Source: JBFXCK01 sp050182275 (GTDB taxonomy: Bacteria; Pseudomonadota; Alphaproteobacteria; SHNJ01). From it: a stretch of DNA of 8,137 bases. Location of the stretch: NCBI GenBank assembly GCA_050182275.1, contig JBFXCK010000025.1, positions 1 to 8,137 on the forward strand. The letters run 5' to 3'. Position numbers and translations under genes: made by a program. This document shows positions 5,606 through 8,137 of the stretch, in pieces. Below the pieces are notes generated by a model. It searched no databases and was not told the origin of the DNA. It saw only the letters and a program-made list of their open reading frames with translations. Each line of letters starts with the position of its first letter. The stretch's first letter is position 1.

Positions 5606-6513
5606 GGGGTCAGTTCTCGCCTTGTAGCAAGTGACTTCTGACAATGCGTCCCACAGTGGCGAGATGAACACCAAAGTGTTCGGCAATCTGGCGATAACTA
5701 TACGAGCCGGTGCCATAGGCAGCAACAACGGCATCATCACGCTCAGGATACTTCGCCGCGATGGCCGCGAGTGTTGCAGCGGGAGGTCTGCGTTGCCTGC
5801 GTGGAATGGTCAATTCGTCTCCCTGGACCTTCGCCTTCTTTTGCATCCGTTTGACAAAGTTTTCATCCCCGAGATAAATCTGTTGCTTCAGTCCTGCCCA
5901 GATACTTTCCTTGCCGACACCCTCACGAACAAATTGGCTGTAGCGCCGGCGTGCCTCGCTGCGCCGTTTCCCAAACTGGGCGAGCAAACCATCTGTCGCA
6001 AGCCAAGCCGGTACCGAGACCTCGCCAATCATTGCGCGATAGCTGCTCCATGGGTAGGCTTGCGGATCCCTGACCATGCCTGCCCGCACAGGGTTCAGGA
6101 CGACATATCGCGCCAGTTCCAGCAGGTAGGCGTCCTGGTCCACAAGAATTGCCTTGAATCGCCCCTGGAACAAATGCCCCGTGCGCTGGTGCCGCCGGTT
6201 TGATGCCTGGGTATACACGCCATTGAGTTGACGCATGCCCTTGGACAGGTTCCCGTCGGGTGTTTCGACAACCAGGTGGTAATGGTTTGTCATCAGGCAA
6301 TAGGCGTGGCAAAGCCAATTGAAGCGCCCAACCACTTCCGCCAGCACATCCAGAAAGTTCAGCCGATCTTCATCATCTTCAAAGATCGGTTCGCGACGAT
6401 CGCCACGTGAGGTCACGTGATAGAGCGCTGATGGGAATTCGATTCGCAGGGGTCTCGCCATGCCGCCAACCATACGCTGCTTGCTGCGATGCTACAATGC
6501 GAGAACTGACCCC
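5606..6513 (-). mobile_element. Complete RAYT element with 24-bp terminal inverted repeats
   Basis: The left end reads GGGGTCAGTTCTCGC + C + TTGTAGCA (5606-5629). The right end, read on the minus strand, is GGGGTCAGTTCTCGC + A + TTGTAGCA (6513-6490), so 23 of 24 bases match. The 908-bp interval contains only the transposase gene. The gene's TGA stop (5610-5612) lies within the left repeat. Both outer flanks have lost expected sequence: half of an attC on one side and the natural 3' end of the DUF1643-like gene on the other. Insertion was therefore accompanied or followed by a deletion. No target-site duplication is evident. Confidence 0.75.
5610..6461 (-). CDS. REP-associated tyrosine transposase (RAYT, Y1 HUH family)
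   Basis: This 283-residue single-strand DNA transposase is of the IS200/IS605-like REP-associated class, which nicks hairpin-forming repeats through a 5'-phosphotyrosine. MARPLRIEFPSALYHVTSRG (1-20) is the family signature. H60-Y61-H62 in MTNHYHLVVET is the HUH metal motif. Y83 in LNGVYTQASNRRH is the probable catalytic tyrosine, followed by TGHLFQGRFKAI and ARYVVLNPVRAGMV. Residues 235-276 (YPERDDAVVAAYGTGSYSYRQIAEHFGVHLATVGRIV) form a C-terminal helix-turn-helix. All key residues are present, so it may be active. ATG 6461 is chosen because the conserved protein begins MARP. ATG 6473 (MVGG) is possible and is conserved as MAGG in the partial copy upstream of 2394. Neither has a clear Shine-Dalgarno. 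Confidence 0.9.
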   Translation of the reverse strand: MARPLRIEFPSALYHVTSRGDRREPIFEDDEDRLNFLDVLAEVVGRFNWLCHAYCLMTNHYHLVVETPDGNLSKGMRQLNGVYTQASNRRHQRTGHLFQGRFKAILVDQDAYLLELARYVVLNPVRAGMVRDPQAYPWSSYRAMIGEVSVPAWLATDGLLAQFGKRRSEARRRYSQFVREGVGKESIWAGLKQQIYLGDENFVKRMQKKAKVQGDELTIPRRQRRPPAATLAAIAAKYPERDDAVVAAYGTGSYSYRQIAEHFGVHLATVGRIVRSHLLQGEN

Positions 6514-7112
6514 GGTTCGGGCACATTTGATAGCAACGCTGAGACCGTATTGACCCACTCAACCTGCTTGGCGTGGATTCTCGGCAGAGGATGATAGTAG
6601 GCCCACTCAATCCCATTTTTTCTTATACCAATTGGATTCTTTTCAGAAATTCGGTCGATGGCCTTTCTTGCCAACCCCTCAAGATTGGAATTAACCCCCC
6701 ACCCATAAATGGTAGGCACGCCTTGGCGAAACAGAGCTGAAAACTCGTCATGTCTCGACTGATGGAATATTGAATGGGGGATGGAATTGGCACTGCCTGA
6801 GTTGAGGAATTCATAAAACTTGTTACTGCTGGGCTGGCGCGCATCGGATAAGTTGAGAACGCGCGCAAAATTAAAGCCCGTGTTATTCATTACTGCCATG
6901 ATCTGATCCTGGGTTGGATCAGGATGGGCTTCAGTTGGGGCGTTATTGTTGTCAATTCCATCTAGTGGGTAAGACGAGCCGGGGTTCATCATTACAACCA
7001 TAATGTCTGGTTGGCTAAGATTGCTCCCCACCCTCTTTATGTTTAGATACCTGCGGCATTTCAGACCAGAAAGCTCATAAAAATGGCCAGATATTTCAAA
7101 CTCGTTGGCCAT
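6492..7112 (-). CDS. DUF1643-like protein, 3' end rewritten by the RAYT terminus
   Basis: This 206-residue protein starts MANEFEISGHFYEL. It resembles DUF1643, a family of unknown function. The shared pattern is DIMVVMMNPGSS, then TQDQIMAVMNNTGFNFARVLNLSDAR, then VPTIYGWGVN, then WAYYHPLPRI (N-P-G, T-D-Q, V-x-N-L, W-G, H-P-L). ATG 7112 is preferred over ATG 7133 because GGGAGG (GGAGG at 7117-7121) lies four bases before it and nothing comparable precedes 7133. The final residues PEPGSVLAL and the TAG stop are encoded by the RAYT terminal repeat, so the original C-terminus and its attC are lost. The conserved HPL block is intact, so activity may survive. It was probably the first remaining cassette of the array. 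DUF1643 identity is from recalled motifs only. Confidence 0.6.
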   Translation of the reverse strand: MANEFEISGHFYELSGLKCRRYLNIKRVGSNLSQPDIMVVMMNPGSSYPLDGIDNNNAPTEAHPDPTQDQIMAVMNNTGFNFARVLNLSDARQPSSNKFYEFLNSGSANSIPHSIFHQSRHDEFSALFRQGVPTIYGWGVNSNLEGLARKAIDRISEKNPIGIRKNGIEWAYYHPLPRIHAKQVEWVNTVSALLSNVPEPGSVLAL

Positions 7113-7147
7113 GCCACCTCCCAAGGGATGCATAACATTGAGTATCT

Positions 7148-7181
7148 GGAAATATTCCGTGTTTAATCACGGAATATTTCC
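7148..7181. repeat. Perfect 14-bp inverted repeat with 6-base loop in the leader of the DUF1643-like gene
   Basis: GGAAATATTCCGTG (7148-7161), TTTAAT loop, CACGGAATATTTCC (7168-7181). There is no T-run after it on either strand, so it is not a standard intrinsic terminator. It lies 36 bases before the DUF1643-like start codon. It could be an operator pair, a leader RNA hairpin or a transposon end. Confidence 0.9.
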
Positions 7182-7203
7182 GCATATCCCGCACGACTCT
7201 TAC

Positions 7204-7221
7204 CCGGTTAGTATATACCGG
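7204..7221 (-). promoter_or_regulatory. Possible -10 element inside a CCGGT-N8-ACCGG palindrome
   Basis: On the minus strand TATACT (7215-7210) matches a sigma-70 -10 box. It sits inside CCGGT (7204-7208) and ACCGG (7217-7221). The best -35 candidate, TTGATC (7242-7237), is 21 bases away, or 19 if TATATA (7217-7212) is the -10, so the promoter is weak or imaginary. If real, it would drive the DUF1643-like gene through the leader hairpin at 7148-7181. Confidence 0.25.
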
Positions 7222-7325
7222 ATCGAGCAACCCATCGATCAAAAAGTCGTTGTTTAACAATTGCTTGAAAAATCCATCGCCGCTCTTCCATGCGCCCCGA
7301 TACAAGCCGGGCACCGTGCAATTCC

Positions 7326-7336
7326 GGAACATTTCC
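7326..7336. repeat. Third GGAA-N3-TTCC box
   Basis: GGAACATTTCC repeats the core of the two arms of the inverted repeat at 7148-7181 (GGAAATATTCC and GGAATATTTCC). The similarity extends outward: 7170-7192 and 7325-7347 agree at about 19 of 23 bases in direct orientation (CGGAAnATTTCCGnAT...CCCGC). This could be an operator series. Confidence 0.5.
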
Positions 7337-7577
7337 GTATCACCCGCCGGGGCCGTCATAACTCTATCTTTTCCAGTCCATTGGCGCTGGCTACGAGGCG
7401 ACTCTGTTCGCGCGACCGGCACCACGCGGCGTCCTGTCGGTGAACAGCTTTCTCCTGCCCTGCGATTGGGGACCTTCATTTAGGGCACCTGAAGTGATTC
7501 GGAAAGAATCTCCGCAGAACCTGGCGACGGCACACCAGATCAAGCCAGCTCGTGTCGCCATGCGGTAAACCGCACCG

Positions 7578-8137
7578 CTACCGCAATTTTTGCCCGAACA
7601 ATTCGAAAGCGATCCGCCAATGCCGCTCGGCGGCTGCGTGGTGATAGCCCATGCGCTCGGGGAAGGCGAAGCCGTGGTGCGTGCCCGGGATTTTTTCCAG
7701 CACATAATCCGCGCCGTGCTGCTTGAGCGCCGCGTCGAGCGCCGCGATCTCGGCGTCCGGCACATAGGGATCGTGTTCGGCAAACCCGAAATACAGGCTG
7801 CAATCGGGCAGGATATCGGGAATCCGCAAGTGCGCCGAATCCGCGCCGCGGGTGACGTGGGATACCCCATAGAGCGACAGCACGGCCTTGAAACGTTCCG
7901 GAAAACTGCCGGTGACCGCGAGCACGAACTTGCCGCTCATGCAGTAGCCGATGCAGCCCATGGGGCCGGGCGCGGCCGCGGGCTGGGCGTCAAGCCAATC
8001 AATGAGGGCCGCGGTGTCGCGCACGATCATGGCATTGGTGTGGGCTTGCAGCATTTCCATCATGCGACCGCCGGCTTCGCGCACGCCGTAGCGGTAGTAG
8101 AGATTCGGCATGATCGCGAAATAGCCCTGCCCCGCGA
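7578..8137 (-). CDS. Dienelactone hydrolase family protein (5' end outside window)
   Basis: The C-terminal ~186 residues of an alpha/beta hydrolase of the dienelactone hydrolase family are present. The frame is open to the right edge, where GQGYFAIMPNLYYRYG corresponds to the 'GY..v.PdLy.R.G' region about 50 residues into such proteins. An ATG start at 8111 would therefore be wrong. The nucleophile is the cysteine in G-Y-C-M-S-G, the acid is the aspartate in FAEHDPYVP, and the histidine lies in GTHHGFAFP, giving the Cys-Asp-His triad. Family members hydrolyse dienelactone or related esters and lactones in the cytoplasm; the substrate here is not determinable. Its C-terminus is about 84% identical in DNA to the hydrolase fragment at 2284-2352 on the other side of the island. 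Confidence 0.9.
   Translation of the reverse strand, partial: AGQGYFAIMPNLYYRYGVREAGGRMMEMLQAHTNAMIVRDTAALIDWLDAQPAAAPGPMGCIGYCMSGKFVLAVTGSFPERFKAVLSLYGVSHVTRGADSAHLRIPDILPDCSLYFGFAEHDPYVPDAEIAALDAALKQHGADYVLEKIPGTHHGFAFPERMGYHHAAAERHWRIAFELFGQKLR

Larger units (their letters stand above)
7182..7577. other. Gene-poor stretch between the island and the hydrolase
   Basis: I find no gene I would defend. A minus-strand frame from ATG 7479 to 7096 (127 codons), with an internal ATG at 7359 (MTAPAGDTEMFRNC...), runs through the inverted repeat and overlaps the DUF1643-like start. It lacks a Shine-Dalgarno and any recognised domain. No integron integrase (intI) or clear attI is present. Just after the hydrolase stop there is a short palindrome, TGCGGTAAACCGCA (7561-7574), possibly a weak terminator without a U-tract. 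Confidence 0.5.

Noticed and set aside
7096..7479. Minus-strand 127-codon frame upstream of the DUF1643-like gene
   Set aside because: No ribosome site or recognised domain; it crosses the 14-bp inverted repeat and overlaps the next gene's start. Kept only as a remark.
7113..7577. attI site or integron integrase next to the array
   Set aside because: GTTATGC (7133-7127 on the minus strand) loosely resembles a core site, but there is no integrase reading frame and no supporting repeats.

Overview
The window looks like chromosomal DNA of a GC-rich proteobacterium, probably a gammaproteobacterium. This rests on three things: the core genes are GC-rich with strong GC3 bias, the integron attC sites are of the common proteobacterial type, and there is a REP-associated tyrosine transposase (RAYT) with the MARPLRIEF N-terminus typical of gammaproteobacteria. 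The genus cannot be read from the sequence.

Layout. (1) 1-2256 is ordinary chromosome: the first 286 codons of an Amidohydrolase-2 family metal-dependent hydrolase (minus strand, running off the left edge), a divergent histidine phosphatase (plus), a convergent intergenic palindrome, and a DUF1499 secreted protein (minus). (2) 2284-2686 is a scar zone. A 36-codon chimera joins the first 15 codons of a RAYT gene in frame to the last 21 codons of a dienelactone-hydrolase-like gene. Next come a solo RAYT terminal repeat, a 14-bp tandem repeat, a TCAACG hexamer tract and IS-end-like repeats. (3) 2687-5592 is a gene-cassette array with every gene and every attC on the minus strand: a VRR-NUC nuclease, a zinc-ribbon/TIR protein, a two-TM membrane protein and an SRPBCC/AHSA1 gene broken by one TAG. 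Three complete attC sites and one truncated attC separate them. No integron integrase is present, so within the window this is a CALIN-like array (attC sites without integrase). (4) 5606-6513 is a complete RAYT element with 24-bp terminal inverted repeats. It sits exactly where the fourth attC is cut off and where the next gene, a DUF1643-like protein, loses its natural 3' end. (5) 7113-7577 is a gene-poor leader with a 14-bp perfect inverted repeat and three GGAA-N3-TTCC boxes. (6) 7578-8137 is the C-terminal part of a dienelactone hydrolase (minus, running off the right edge).

How it fits together. The cassette genes need not act together; each has its own Shine-Dalgarno sequence. Two of them (TIR and VRR-NUC) carry domains common in anti-phage defence, and the DUF1643-like gene is of unknown function. 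The island is bracketed by two related dienelactone-hydrolase 3' ends in direct orientation. The array has been eroded at both ends by RAYT or IS-like sequence, which now supplies the stop codons of several genes. The most notable observations are the RAYT element lodged in an attC, the in-frame RAYT/hydrolase chimera, and the putative defence cassettes.
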